From Xiphydria camelus (taxonomy: Eukaryota; Arthropoda; Insecta; Hymenoptera; Xiphydriidae), in assembly GCA_963678675.1 (NCBI GenBank), contig OY783195.1, positions 12,381,305 to 12,445,304 on the forward strand: a DNA stretch of 64,000 bases. Reading direction: 5' to 3'. The translations under genes were made by a program, and so were the position numbers. Shown piece by piece: positions 1 to 12,743 of this stretch (its first letter is position 1; each line of letters starts with the position of its first letter). The notes under the pieces were generated by a model. It was not told the origin of the DNA. It did no database searches and saw nothing but the letters and a program-made list of their open reading frames with translations.

Positions 1-332
1 GCAATAACATATTCTATCATACAGCAATATTATAGTGCTTCGATAACAATTATTATTGCTGCTAGTGCAATAATATTTTGCAATATTTTTATTGTTTGGC
101 TAACGATAAATTCTTATTCAGGAATTGGAGTATATAGCAATAATGTGATTTAGCAATAATATATTTTTTCGTATAGCAATGTATTAGTGCGGTGATGGCA
201 ATTATAATTGCTGCTAGTGCAATAACTATTTCTGCAATATTTTTAGTGTTTGGTCAACGATAGTTTTTTGTTCTGGTAATAGAGTGTAGCAATAATGGTT
301 TAGCAATAATATATATTTTTCATATTGCAATA
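1..332. repeat. AT-rich tandem repeat, about 150-bp period
   Basis: Two similar units begin near 23 and 175, each carrying an AGCAAT start, an AATTGCTGCTAGTGCAATA-type core and a following GCAATATTTTTA. Short AGCAATA words recur throughout. A third partial unit lies at 1263-1346, beyond the transposon at 333-1262, so the array was split by that insertion. No coding potential is seen. Confidence 0.6.
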
Positions 333-1262
333 TACCGTATGTCCTACGGTAAACCGTGCAGGGGTAAGCTATACTTTTCTCCTGAATTTGACAATGGTAG
401 TGTTTGTTTGAATTGGGCATACGAGATGGTGATACGTAAGGCTCCGTTGGGCTCCGTTTTTCATGTGAAGAGTCCAGGGGAAAAACCCCACTATCGACAT
501 TTTGGGATGAAACAGGCTCGAAAAATATAAGGCTCGTCCAATATTTTGAAAAACGATTATCTGGGAAACACATATTGTGAATCTGCATAGTTGGAGGTTC
601 AAATACTACATTTTCTGTATTTTGTAAATCATTTTTCTAGTTACCATTAGTTGATAAACTTTAAAATTTATTCCCCTGGACTCTTCATCCGTTAGAGATG
701 TCAATGAGACGGATCAAAGTCTTCGGCCTAACCACGAAAGAGTTCCGGCTCTTCACTAACAGTGCAATTTGGGATTATAACCAAGAGTGTCGATTCTTTA
801 TTTAACGACGAGCGCGACGTCAGGGTTACGTCGATAATTTTAACAGTTTCGTTAGGATTCGTATTCGCAAGTGAATATTAATCGTACATGGTTAATGCTT
901 TGAGGAACATCTAGTAGTAGGTTACGCACGACCAACGTGCAATTAATATTCACTCAAGAATGCGAAACATAACGAACTAGCAAAGTCGTCTACATAATTC
1001 TGACGTCGCCCTCGTTTTTTAATAAAAAGCGATACTTGGTTAGAATCTCAAATTACACTGTTACAGAAGAGCCGGCACTCTTTTATGGTTAGGCTGAAGA
1101 CTCAGATCTATCTCATTGACAACTCTAACAGACGGAAAATAGAGCCCGACGGAACCCTTATACCGCGATCTCGTACACCCAATTTAAATTAACACCACCA
1201 ATATCAAATTCAGCAGAAAAGTCTAGCAAGCCCCCGCTTGGTTTACCTTAGGATACACGGTA
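333..1262. mobile_element. Foldback DNA transposon (MITE-like), TACCGT termini
   Basis: The ends are inverted: TACCGTATGTCCTACGGTAA at the left matches the complement of the right end ending in ACACGGTA, and the arms stay complementary far inward. TA is duplicated at both ends. No transposase remains. The element sits inside an AT-rich tandem repeat and carries its own insertion at 463-688. Confidence 0.65.
463..688. mobile_element. Small MITE nested in the left arm of the 333-1262 foldback
   Basis: The left-arm alignment of the host element breaks after GCTCCGTTTTTCAT and resumes at CCGTTAGAGATGTCAATGAG. The extra 226 bp start GAAGAGTCCAGGGG and end CCCCTGGACTCTTC, an inverted pair. The right arm of the host serves as the empty-site reference. 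Confidence 0.55.
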
Positions 1263-1346
1263 TTAGTGCTCTGATAGCAATCACAATTACTTCTAGAGAG
1301 AGTGCAATAATTTTTCCGCAATATTTTTCTTGTTAGTTCGACGATA
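1263..1346. repeat. Third partial unit of the 1-332 AT-rich repeat
   Basis: The stretch resumes TATTAGTGCTCTGATAGCAA and ends GCAATATTTTTCTTGTTAG, matching the units at 23 and 175. It lies immediately after the inserted transposon. Confidence 0.5.
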
Positions 1347-4293
1347 CTTTTTTTCCGTTTAAGGTGCATATATGCACGATGCTGTATTAGACGGTTGTTT
1401 ATGATGGCTATTTTCCATTTTACTCAAAGCTGTACCTGTGTAGGTACTTGCATAAGTTAGACAAGGCGACTTTTGCTTTTCCACACCTCTTGCAGTAGGC
1501 ATCGGTAAGCTCTAGTTACAATGGTAAATACTGTCCCTGGTATCAAATATTTTTCAATTAATTCATCCACTCCCGGGGTGAAATAATTTAGTCTTTTAGG
1601 AGAATGAAGGAGTAAGATACACAAATGCACATATACACTGCTAATGCCATCTATTTATCTCGTTGCCAATGCTCTGCTGTTATGAACATACACCTGAAAA
1701 GTTACAAGCAGATATTATCGCGATAAATAAGCGAGCGTGGATCGAAGACTTATTTTTGCATTGTACTTATGCACCAATAAATAATACCCCGCCATGAGTT
1801 TATCGGGGAACGCGATGTAAATAATGAAATCGAGACCGAAATCGAAACCTTTTTACCCGCGACCTGTTGAACCGACGGGAGCGGGGTATAGATATGGCCT
1901 TGAATGGCCTCGTGCAAATAACTATTTATTCCTCTGAAACCAAATATTTACGTTACCAATATATATGGGGAGGTAAATTCGCCCCTATTAATAATCATTT
2001 AGGCACTGATAATATGATCAAAATTTTAAAACTGAAGGAGAAATCTACTTACGACATTTTCAATCGTACAGCTATACACGCACGTCACTTATCTGTTGCA
2101 TTAGAGTTGTGAAGTGTCCGTGAAGCGATGGAACGAGGTTCGAGGTATGGCTGAATAATAGCACTAGCAGTGTATATGCGTACACACACATAAACATTTG
2201 GCTTACAATTAGTCCTGTCGCCTCTTAAAGTCACGATCAAGAGAGACTTGGGAGAGACTCGATCCTCAGTTATGGATCTGTTTGGTGGCACTGACAATGA
2301 GTGAGACTATCGAAAAACTCCGTCTGTACTTAGTCGCTCACAGTCTGTTATATGTAGAGACCGAAGTCTTTAAAATTTCGGATGCATATATGATTCGGAA
2401 GTTTTAATCTCTGTTCGGAGACTCTCTTTTTACGTGAAATCTCGCTGCGAGAGACTGCGAAAGACCATGAGAGACCATTTTATGGTCTTTTTGACTTTGG
2501 TCTCTCGGTTGCTCGTTTAAATTGTTGATTTAATGTCTTTTTAGAGATTTAGCGAGATACTTGGAAGACGAGCACATTGCAGAGACGATGAGAGACTAAC
2601 AAAGACTCTCAGAGATTTTAAAAGACTCAATTCTTTTTTCCCGGATTAAGAGTAATGTAGATTTATTCGCTCCGGTAGATGTACTTTCCAGTGATCAATA
2701 CCACCGGCGCGACGTAACGTTATTAATAATCTCCGATACTAGCTCCATCATTTTCATAATATTTACCGTTGGCCAAAATCGAAACTATACAACTTCAGCA
2801 TTATTTTTCTCTCGGCGTGCGTAATAACCCGCCCTTCCCTCGGCTATGTATGGAATGACATATGTGCTCGTAAGGGATACGAGGTGTTCGCCTATACAGT
2901 TTGGGGAGCGTCACGGGTGATGCCTTCACAAAATGGCCGGCAATCTTCGTCTCATAATGGCCGAATGTACGCACACATGCACGTACGTGCACACTCATGC
3001 ACAGGGTCATACATATATCGGCATGCCTCTCGCTATGTGCATTAAGTGCGTTTACGCGCGCTTACACTCTCATTCTCTCTTTCCTCTGCTCGCTCGTGGC
3101 GAACCGTATACTCGTGTTTTCACTTGCACGCATACCTACACAAGATGGCATTCCCTGTAACCGAGAGAGTAGGGTACAAGGTAATGGGCTAGCTATTTTA
3201 TTTTACGGCCCTGGCTAATGTGCTCTTTGTGTAGGTCACAAGTTTCCGTCGCGGTTTGGAAGCTCGCGTGTGTTTCGTTAACGTCATTGGAAGCTGCTAT
3301 ATACGATATTCAATCAACGTGACCATGGTGTGAAAACTCGCGTGCTTGTCGTTTTAAAGAGGCGCCGTGAACCGCTTCCTCCCTTTTTAAATTCCCCGTT
3401 ACGGTTGTCCCTTCGGGTGAGTTCGTGTTGCGCGGGTACATAGCGCCGCGGTTCTGTAATTTTCTTTTTATATTTGGCCCACGAACAAATCGACCATTGT
3501 GTCGCGAGCTTGGGACGTGTATATTTTTAAATGGGATATCACGCAAAGGGAGCTAGGGAAGCTATAAAGTCGCATTATCTTCAGTCATTATGAGGGATAC
3601 CCTCTCTTTAAGAAGAAAAATACTTCTCAATACCAGTAAAAATGGCAGAAAATGATGCTTTAGATGAAGGATGAATAATAAATATCTTCTAGATAATAAT
3701 AAAGGAGAATTGCATATATTGTATCACCGCCTAAATCGTATCACCACTGACATTTTGTGAAACAAAGATAGCAGAGTATTCTCTTTTATATGTATACAAC
3801 CAATGGTTGTACGATAACCTACCACCGCCTGAATCATAAAGTACCAGTTCTGGTACAATTTAGGAAATAGTACAATATATAAGCAACCTTCCTTTTTTTA
3901 TATATTAAAGTGTTTAATTCCTTTCGATAGCCGAAATAATTCTCCTTGTGAAAAATAAACCATTATTCCGTTTCATTGTAAATTATTCCTATTTTAAATC
4001 TAGTGTATAGCTCGACTGATATACGATAAGATGCAACCGGGTGTATTATAAAAGCACTGCATTGAAAAAAATCGGTTGTGTTACTGGTAGCATAATTTTA
4101 CTATTCACACAGAAAACTGAATAGTAAAGATGGATAAAACAATAAGTGTTTCTGTAAAAGAATATAATATAACAATATTCTGAAAGAAACAAAGGAAAGA
4201 TAGATGATAATTGTTGATAGAATCAGCTATTATTCTAATCATCGTAGTATTTAAACAAGTTTTTCTCATGTAACCAATTGTGAATTAACTTGT
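1347..4293. other. No supported gene; simple-sequence-rich stretch
   Basis: Only short open frames without recognisable motifs are present. About 2220-2640 is unusually rich in the words AGAGAC and GTCTC on both strands, and 2960-3160 is rich in CACA/CTCT. I could not define element ends here. Confidence 0.5.
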
Positions 4294-5856
4294 GGGTGAT
4301 TCTACGAAAGTTGGGTAACTTTAAGGGGTATTTTGTTTATTACAGTTTTTAAGTTAAATAGCTACGTCTTTCGGTATTTTAGATAGGTAATCTAATTAAT
4401 ATACTAACCTAGATCGGGCCAGTCACTTTTTGTAGTAGTTTTTAAGATATTTCCATTTTTTTAAATTTGACTACCAGGGGACTGACGAGGATAACAGAGT
4501 ACTGATTAAATACACAATTTTATAAGAAGTACATAAGATTTATTGTCATTTTAAGCATTTTTTGTATCAAATTTCTTAAAATCTAATAATGGCACATATC
4601 TTAAGATTTAAATCACATGAGTAACTTAAGATTATCGTTAACAATATAATAATTTAAGGATGCCTCAGTCTTTAAAAGAGTCTTGACATTTTTAATACTT
4701 AATTTTCTTACACTCTTGATTTTTGTCATTACTCACTAGTAGATGATTAGTATTAGTTCACTAGTAAACAATTTTTAAAAATTTAAAACAAAAACTAAGA
4801 TTTTTTTTGTTTACTACTTATCAATTACTCTCTTCTTTTTTTTTAAATACCTTTGTTTTTCTTTATATTCAGCAAATTTAACAGGGTCACTTAATTCTGG
4901 CCAAACGAGCCTTTTCGGCTTCTCTTTTTTTTCAACACATCTTCCCGAGATAATTTTTCTTTTTTTTTTAGGTGGCGGCATGATGTATTAGTCTGAAATT
5001 AATAATACTAATGCTTACAAACTGTAACATTTGAAATAAAAAAGATTTTAAGTAAAAACCATCAGTACCCTGGAAACTCGTTACTCCTCTGGCGCAATTA
5101 CCAGACATGGGACTGACGCCAAAGTACTGATGAAATAGATATACGTTTGAGGTTATAACTAAAACTGATATTTCTATCGATATTTTCAATTAGTGGGATG
5201 CTACATTTTAATAAATCATAATCAACTACGTATAAATTAAAACAAAATATAGGTATTTAAGAAAATAGAAACTCGCCAGAGTACTGACATTTTGACTGGA
5301 TCGGCACATGTATACACACGCTTACCTCGCTTTTAGCACTATCGTCGTAATGGCTGCCGTATAAATGGCGCTATCTACAGCTCACTTAAGTATCAACATT
5401 AAAAATCGTATAGGATTCAACCGTGAGTTGGCGATATTTTACGGGAATTTTAAATTTGAATATCGCACAACGGACTGACGAATGGAACTTATGACAAAGT
5501 TTCCTAATTTAAAAAAAATAATGATCTGAGGATGTTATGGCGAAAGTTGCATTATCCATTATCAAATATATTATGAATTGTAGTGAAATAATAACATTTA
5601 CAAAAAAGTGGTTATATAGTAGTATACAGATACTTGATTGCGTGTTTTTGAGATTGTGACACGCCAAAGAACTGACGTTTTGAGGATTTATTGTTTTATT
5701 TCACAAATTTGTTTCAAGAGCAAATAATAGAAATTGGGTGAACAAATAAAGGGGTTTTTACTCTTTTATAATACATTAAAATATTTACAAAATGTTTTAA
5801 AATGTCGTATTAACTGACTGATGACATCGAGTTACCCACTTTTTGTAGAATCACCC
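4294..5856. mobile_element. 1.56 kb non-coding DNA transposon with ~26-bp terminal inverted repeats
   Basis: The left end GGGTGATTCTACGAAAGTTG pairs with the right end, whose complement reads GGGTGATTCTACAAAAAGTG. TTGT flanks both ends and may be a 4-bp target duplication. No transposase is seen. The interior repeats an ACTGACG-type word at about 4482, 5110, 5285, 5471 and 5672. Confidence 0.6.
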
Positions 5857-7255
5857 TTGTATTTTTTTCACGTAATAACAAAATATATTATAACTAAACG
5901 TGAAAAATCTTTATTTGTTGATTCTTTTCTATAATGTTAATTTTATCCTTACATTGTTTCTCCTTTTTCACTGTATTTAAGATAGACAATAGTCTGAAAT
6001 AGCTAATTGATTTCTTCGCTAAGAAAGACTAAAGCAAAAATGATTGTTTAGCTTATACATTTTTGATTACTGTTTGATCTACCGTCTATATTATTGAAAT
6101 ACCTCTATAATGAAATATTTTCGTTTCTATCGGAAAGTCATCCTACATTTCTTTTATATTTCACACAACTCAGTCCTACTGATAAATGATTAAAATCTAG
6201 CCTGCTTTCTTATTAACTGTCCATATTAATATTATAATACCCTCATTGCAAACAACATCAGCACGTTAGCAGAATAATTTTCACTTATAATTCTATTAAC
6301 TTAATAAGAATAAAAGTATGTCTTATTATACTGATAAATTACAGCAGTATTATTTCAACTCTATTTTTATTCCGAAAATTAAAATATGAAATATAAATCA
6401 TACAGTAGGTACGAAGGTAGCGATGTATTTTAACAGTCAATACAAAGTCGAATGAAGGTAAACTCATGAACATTTTTTATCTATAAGAGTTCGAGTTCTA
6501 AACTGACTATAAGTTCCACAGTTAGCTAATAAAAAATGAATAAGAATATAAAGGTTTCCAGTTATAAAATGAATTACTGAAAATTGTCAGGTAATATTGG
6601 TGTCGTTAATAACAGGAATAACTGATTAGTAACAGTTAAGTGATAACGGTCTAATTGAAATCGAGTAACCGGCCTTCACGGTGAAATAATAAAGTAGCAA
6701 ATGCGGGTACAGATAACACAGCAATTAGAATCATGAAACTGTAAAATGACAATGATAAAGAAATATTACTTCTTGTTAAAGTAGATAGCTATTATATCTC
6801 TAATATTACAAAAAAAAATTAAAAAATTATAATTCTTTATCTTTACAATAAGTACCTAGTTTAATAATTCTCATTAGAATAATAATATTCAATGTTCATT
6901 GGAATTTTTTGGTTGAATTTTACTAGCAATGTTTATGTGATGGTGTCGACTACAATAAGATAGATACTAATTTACAACTCCTACATCATAAATAAATTGT
7001 AGATATTAACGTATGAATGAGTGAACATATTCTTTAGGGGGGGGGGGGGGGATATTTATTTTATATCCTAAGGTATTTTATGAAATTAAGCCTATCGGTA
7101 ACCTGCAAGCATGAGGAATGTTAACTAAATCTTTTCACTGCCAAATAATCAAACTGTCGAGTCAATCGTCATATCACTTTGTCCTGACGTTCTCGTTCAA
7201 GGGTTAACTCGCCACAAATAATGCTTTCCATTGCAGTTATATTGCAGCGCGATAG
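5857..7255. other. AT-rich stretch, no gene seen
   Basis: No open frame with recognisable content and no clear inverted ends were found. A run of G at about 7039-7050 is the only distinctive feature. Confidence 0.5.
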
Positions 7256-7724
7256 TATACAGGGTGTCCCTAAATATCATGTACAAACGGAAGGAGGTAA
7301 TTCTTTGGCTTATTTCATGACTAAAAGTTCATATAAACATAGGCCCGTAAAAGCTTCGTTACTGATCTACAGGGTGTTGAAATTAAAAAATTTTTTTAGT
7401 TTTTTTGTATAGCTCATGCAGTTTTTAAGATATTTAGCTCAAATTTGGAATGTAAAAATAATCCCCTGTAGATTCTCACAACCATTTGACATGTCCAATG
7501 ATATAAGCCCTACAGCATAACCTACATTCCAAATTTGAGCTAAATATCTTAAAAACTGCATGAGCTATACAAAAAAACTAAAACATTTTTTAAATTTCAA
7601 CACCCTGTAGATCAGTAACGAAGCTTTTACGGGCCTATGTTTATATGAACTTTTAGTCATGAAATAAGCCAAAGAATTACCTCCTTCCGTTTGTACATGA
7701 TATTTAAGGACACCCCCTGTATAT
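7256..7724. mobile_element. Near-perfect palindromic MITE, TACAGGGTGTCC termini
   Basis: Both arms of roughly 210 bp are nearly identical in inverted orientation, with a loop near 7450-7530. The ends read TATACAGGGTGTCCCTAAAT and its complement. This terminus is typical of Tc1/mariner-type elements. The 63-79 aa open frames on both strands here are arm translations, not genes. A second TACAGGGTGTTG end pair lies inside at 7368-7609. Confidence 0.75.
7368..7609. mobile_element. Inner palindrome with its own TACAGGGTGTTG ends
   Basis: TACAGGGTGTTGAAATT at 7368 and its complement ending at 7609 form a second terminal inverted repeat inside the 7256-7724 palindrome. It could be a nested MITE or an internal duplicate end. 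The outer arms continue without mismatch across the boundary, so nesting is not proven. Confidence 0.45.
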
Positions 7725-7839
7725 CTCGTATGAAATTGTTTGTTATAGAAAGTTTCAAGGTAATGAATAATATCTGAGGTACAGTTTCCTCGGTCAAACC
7801 TCAAATGCGATATCTTCTCGAAAGAGACCCATTAATGCA

Positions 7840-9698
7840 ATGCAAATGTGGCATTCCTCGCCAAATCACTCAGGTGTTGGACCACACCATCTCCAAAAAT
7901 TAAGACGAATGTATAGAATAAAGTACTAGTCAGTGGGAGGATCAATGGATTTTCTTAGATTTATTTGGCCAACCCTTTTCGAGATACTCCTAAGCAAAAA
8001 ATCGACTTTTCTCCAAGTTAAAGAATTTTTAAAGCGTTACAGCTCGAAATCTATGGATGGTAAAGAAAAATGTTATACACAAAAAAGTTGCTATTTGCCC
8101 TCGCCCTTTTAAATCAATTTTTTGCTAAATAATATTTTGAGCTTAAAGCCCCGATTTGATGAAAATAAACAATTCTTTTTTTATTTTTGAGCATGTTTGT
8201 CAATTTCGATTTCGTTTAAATATTTAGATAAAATTCTTCGAGGAGTACAGATTTTATACCAAAAAATCGGCATCGACGAATTCTTACTCTTTTACATTGA
8301 AAAAATTGATTGACATAAACTGCGTGTTAATCAGACGAGGCGTATACAACCGATGGAACGCCTCGCAGGCAATACTCGTATTTTGTAGAACTGAATATCT
8401 TACTCATTTCGTTCTCGGACTTAAATAACGCGTTGGTGCTGCCAAATGTGCAGGTTATACAAAATATCGAAACCATAGATTTTTAAACATTTTTTATTAA
8501 TAATATTTCTTTAATTAATTTTATTTCAATATTCGATTTATGATACTGGTTGTCGCGAACGAATACAATAACGATTCCATAACCCCGTTCTCTCAGGGAA
8601 TTACGCAATGCTGTTATGCGTATTACTAATTGGTCGTATGCTCATGAAGCGTTCCTTCAAGCTCCCGGAAGCAATGAAGTATACTTTTGGTGCCCATTCG
8701 TACAGCTCCCATGGTGTCAGGCGCGTTGGTGGTACGTCGAAGAGACTCGCGGCGCGAGCTAGTCTATCGCTACGACACATCCTTAGGACACCATGGGAGC
8801 TGTATGAATGGACATCAAGTCCGACCAATCTGCCATCCATAATGGTTAAGTTTTCACCAAAAGAAAACTACTTCATTGCTGCCGAGAACTTAAAGGAACA
8901 CTTCATGAGCATATGACCGATTAGTAATACGCATAAATCGCATTGCGTAATTCCAAGAAGGAACGGGGTTATGGAATCAAAATTGTATTCCTTTGCGATG
9001 ACCAGTATCATAAACCGAATATTAAAATAAAATCAATTAAAGAAATGTTAACAATAAAATATGTTTAAAAATCTATGATTTCAATATTTTGTATAACCTG
9101 CACATTTAACAGCAACAACGCGTTGTTTGAGTCTGAGAACGAAATGAGTAGGATGTTCACTTCTACGATACGAGTATTGCCTTTAGGTCTAAGTATACGC
9201 CTCATCTGATTAACACGCAGTTTGTCAAGTTTTTCAATGTGAAAGAGTGCGAATTCCTCGAGACCGATTTTTAAAAAATAATATCTCCACTTCTTGAAGA
9301 ATTTTGTCTAAAAATTTTAACGAAATCGAAAGTGACAGACTCAAAAATTAAAAATATTGCTTATTTTCGTCAAATCGGGGCTTAAAGCTCAAAATATTAT
9401 TTAGCAAAAAATTGCTTAAAAAGGGCGAGGGCAAGTAGCAACTTTTTTTGTATTTAACATTTTTCTCTACCGTACATAGATGTCGAGCTGTAACGCTTTA
9501 AAAATTCGTTAACTTGGAGAAAAATCGATTTTTGCTTAGGCGTATCTCGAAGTGTTGGTCAAACAAATCAAAGAAAATTCACTGATCCTTTCACTGACTA
9601 GTAGGTACTTTATTGTAGATATATTATATATTCGTCTGAATTTCTGGAGATGATGTGGTTCAACGCCTGGTTGATTTAGCGTGGAATTTCACATATAC
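7840..9698. mobile_element. 1.86 kb foldback element with ~900-bp arms
   Basis: The left outer arm AAATGTGGCATTCCTCGCCA matches the complement of the right outer end, and complementarity runs with indels to a centre near 8760. A word of ACCATGGGAGCTGTA type flanks the centre on both sides. The 79-102 aa frames around 8600-8916 arise from arm symmetry. No transposase was found. Confidence 0.7.
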
Positions 9699-9700
9699 AT

Positions 9701-11185
9701 CCCAAGTAGCAAAACTAATTTTATAAAGGCTGTTAGAACTGCTATACAACATATCTTATATAAACGTGAAAATCTTATAATGTGGCTATAACCCACTATA
9801 CGATGTCTTTACAACCAAAAAGGGCCCCGGTTTATACAACAATTCAGTACTTTTAGAAGATCCTTTAATAAACTACACAACCGTTATAAGATAATCAATG
9901 TGATGATTATAAAACTGTCCTATAAGTATGTCTTCAGGAGAGAGAGAGAGAGAGATTACTTATACAATACATTTACAAAACTGTTTGAGAACTGCTATAA
10001 AACTATTGTATAGCAGTGCTATTATTCTACGGTTTAAGTGTATTTTACTTTTTATCGCCTCGAGCTGTGGCGAAAAAAAAGTGATATCACCATCCGTCGG
10101 TATACGTTCACAAGCCTGCCAACCCGCCCTGCCAACCCGCTTTGCCAACCCGCCTTAGTAGTGTCGATTTTTTTTTTCATACCCTACCGGGACTCGAACC
10201 TGCGATCTTTAGGACGAGCTGCTTCGAAACTGGGAATGCTTCGCACTCTACCAATTGAGCCACCGACTCTTCAAGTGGTGTCGGTCGACTCTAGTTATGT
10301 ATAGAAACCGGACATGACAATGACTGCTCTCAAGGGTTCTTCTCATTAAATTGTGTAAAATAATTTGATACTTTTTCTTTTTCAAAATAGTAGCGTTTAT
10401 GATAACTAATCATTCATTATTTATGGAATAATTCGGTACAATTTGCACTGTTTGAAACACCATTATTATATCAATTTTGTTATTTTTTAATTCGAAAATT
10501 TTATGAAGACAGTGCATTCACGATAAATTTACGAAGTATTTGCACGTCGTTAACACGTTCCGTGCCGGACCGATTTTTGAAGACTTTCCGTTCAGGCCGC
10601 GTGGGGCGTATACGACTTAATCTATTATAGTATTATTAGGTTATGTATGTATAAACAGATTTTATAACGCAGAACTTGAGATAACTTTATTCCTGGGAAC
10701 TACATTTTTATTCTATAAGCTCTTTATAAGAGAGTACACTGTTGTAGTTATAGGATGATTATAAAATCCTTTCATACTTATTGTGTAATGTGTTTACTTC
10801 TGCGTAAAGTAACAATCTTATTACTTTTCTTAACTAACCTCAATACAACTGTTTATATAATTCCCATTACAACTAACTTTTAACGTCGCTAATACAATAG
10901 CTATGCAGCTGTATTACAATTTGTATAAGATTCTTTTAAAATAATTTTATAAGGGTTATATACGACGTTATGCAATTGTTACAAAATTTGTAGACTTAGA
11001 GTATTTCTTTGTCCTATAATATGAGTTGTAAGAACGTCTATACAACAGCATTACAGAGACCCCTCTATTTTACGACAAAATTGTCGTATTGAGACGCTTT
11101 AAAAAATAAAGTTGTTCTTCAAGCGGCGCTATACGATAGTTATGAAATCATATCGTTCTTTTAGAGGTCTATTTTTCTAGTTGGG
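9701..11185. mobile_element. CCCAAGTAGC-ended transposon carrying a SINE
   Basis: The left end reads CCCAAGTAGCAAAACTA and the right end TTTTTCTAGTTGGG, an imperfect inverted pair of CCCAANTAG type. The interior is AT-rich with recurring TATAAAA/TATACAAC words and no transposase. A tRNA-derived SINE occupies about 10150-10553. Related CCCA..TAGC ends occur at 33993, 50545, 60679 and 61884. Confidence 0.5.
10150..10553 (-). repeat. tRNA-derived SINE, copy 1 (uninterrupted)
   Basis: Read on the minus strand, GTGGCTCAATTGGTAGAGTG (near 10264-10245) is a pol III A-box region and GGTTCGAGTCCCGG (near 10202-10189) a B box. The spacing and missing cloverleaf pairing mark a tRNA-derived SINE rather than a tRNA gene. 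A long A run (T run on +) borders the tRNA-like part near 10170. The body to about 10553 is shared with the copy at 49755-50355, which proves it is a dispersed repeat. Confidence 0.65.
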
Positions 11186-11680
11186 ATAAATATATCCTTA
11201 TTTGTCTATACCTGAATGTGCTCATTGCGCATAAATGTTAGAAATTATATCACAAAGCTCCGTATAAAAGTTATAAAATAATGACGTCAGTTCTCAGTTT
11301 AAAATACCAATACTTCTTCATACTCAACTATTCAAAACATTTAAGCTTTCGTGGCCATGGTCATTGCATGCAGTTATGAGTATGTACATATTACTATTCT
11401 CAGCTTCCGGGTATGATGTATATTTTTTTAATTTACCGACGTTTCTCGCAGATATTGCTGTTTGTTTCATCAGGAAAAATCAGTATCAAATGGTTTGCGA
11501 AATGTCACTAAATTAATATCGCGCTTACGAGGCTCACGTGCAGAAGTTGAAGGTAGTAATACTTATAATTATAACATTTTCAACTAGGTATTATTAGATT
11601 CTAAACTATAATAATTATGTAGTAACTGATAGGTAGACATGTTTGCATATCCTATGTATCACGTAGGTATTTATTTCTTC
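11186..11680. other. No gene or defined repeat seen
   Basis: AT-rich sequence without a meaningful open frame or inverted ends. Confidence 0.45.
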
Positions 11681-12001
11681 ACTAGCTGTTACCCGCAACT
11701 CCGTCCATGTGTAATTTGAATTATTATATTTTTTTAATTGAGGGATATTAATAGAAGATGTGCTCCCCTCTTCCTCTCTCCTAACCACGCATCGCTGATG
11801 TCGCCTACTAGATTCAACTGAATGTCGTTATCTTTGAGCATTCAACATATTAAGTTTATGGTAATGTCACATGCGCTATGTTTATCATCGTGTATCAAAT
11901 TACCTCTCTGCCAAATTTCATCAAAATCAGTTCTATAGTTTAGCCGCTATAACAAACATACAGAAAAAACTGATTCTCGTATTTATAATATTAGTATGGA
12001 G
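11681..12001 (+). repeat. Short dispersed repeat of the ACTAGCTGTTACCCGC type
   Basis: It begins ACTAGCTGTTACCCGCAACT, contains CAAATTTCATCAAAATCAGT, and ends TTTATAATATTAGTATGGAG. This start/end combination is widespread in insect genomes as a short non-coding retroelement-like repeat. I cannot assign a class from sequence alone. There is no open frame. Confidence 0.5.
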
Positions 12002-12068
12002 TATGGATTTGCGAGTATCTATAGCAATTACATAACTTGGTGTTATCATAAAAGTCCTCAAGAGTAGG

Positions 12069-12743
12069 TATATGTACATTAGACTGATTCAAAAAAAAGC
12101 TTTTTTAATTAATTCTCCTGGCGGGCACTTAAAACGTTAGTATTTAATGTAACTTTGAATATGCCGCCGGGTGCACATTCTCACTCAATATTTAGGGGTG
12201 TCTCAATCGCTTTTTCTGATATCCATTTGAATAACACGGTGAAATGTTTGAATCATCGATTTAGTTTTAATTCATTCTACGGTAAAAAAATTTCCCCGTG
12301 AAAAATTAGAAAAATTGAATTTTAGGTGGTAATTGACGTAAAGAAATATTATTTTTAATTATTAAGTAGAATTAAATGATAATTATGGAGGAATAAATTG
12401 CGCAATAATTTATTCCCCCATAATTATCATTTAATTCTATTTAATAATTAAAAATAATATTTCTTTACGTCAATAATTACCGCCTAAAACTCTCAATTTT
12501 TCTAATTTTTCACGGGGAAATTTTTTTACCGTAGAAAGAATTAGTACTAAACCAATGATTCAAAGATTTCACCGTGTTATTCAAATGGATATCAGGAAAA
12601 GCGATTGAGACACCTCTAAATATTGAGTGAGAATGTGCACCCGGCGGCATATTCAAAGGTACATTAAATACTGATGTTTTAAGTGCCCGAAAAAGAGAAT
12701 TAATTAAAAAAACTTTTTTCTGAATCAGTCTAATGTACATATA
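12069..12743. mobile_element. 675-bp palindromic MITE
   Basis: The ends TATATGTACATTAGACTGAT and its complement are inverted, and the arms pair to a centre at GAATAAATTGCGCAATAATT near 12400. Flanking TATA is compatible with TA target duplication. The 76-aa frame on the minus strand is a translation of one arm. Confidence 0.75.

Noticed and set aside
1867..2112. 81-aa frame as a gene
   Set aside because: No motif, no convincing start, and it lies in repeat-rich sequence.
7221..7804. Identical 60-residue peptides on + and - strands
   Set aside because: Produced by the two arms of the palindrome at 7256-7724.
8601..8916. Open frames of 79 and 102 aa on opposite strands sharing peptide segments
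   Set aside because: Both translate the two arms of a foldback element and carry no domain.
10180..10270. Functional tRNA gene on the minus strand
   Set aside because: A and B boxes are present but the spacing and stems do not make a cloverleaf, and the same sequence with a shared 300-bp body recurs at 49.8-50.4 kb, so it is a SINE.
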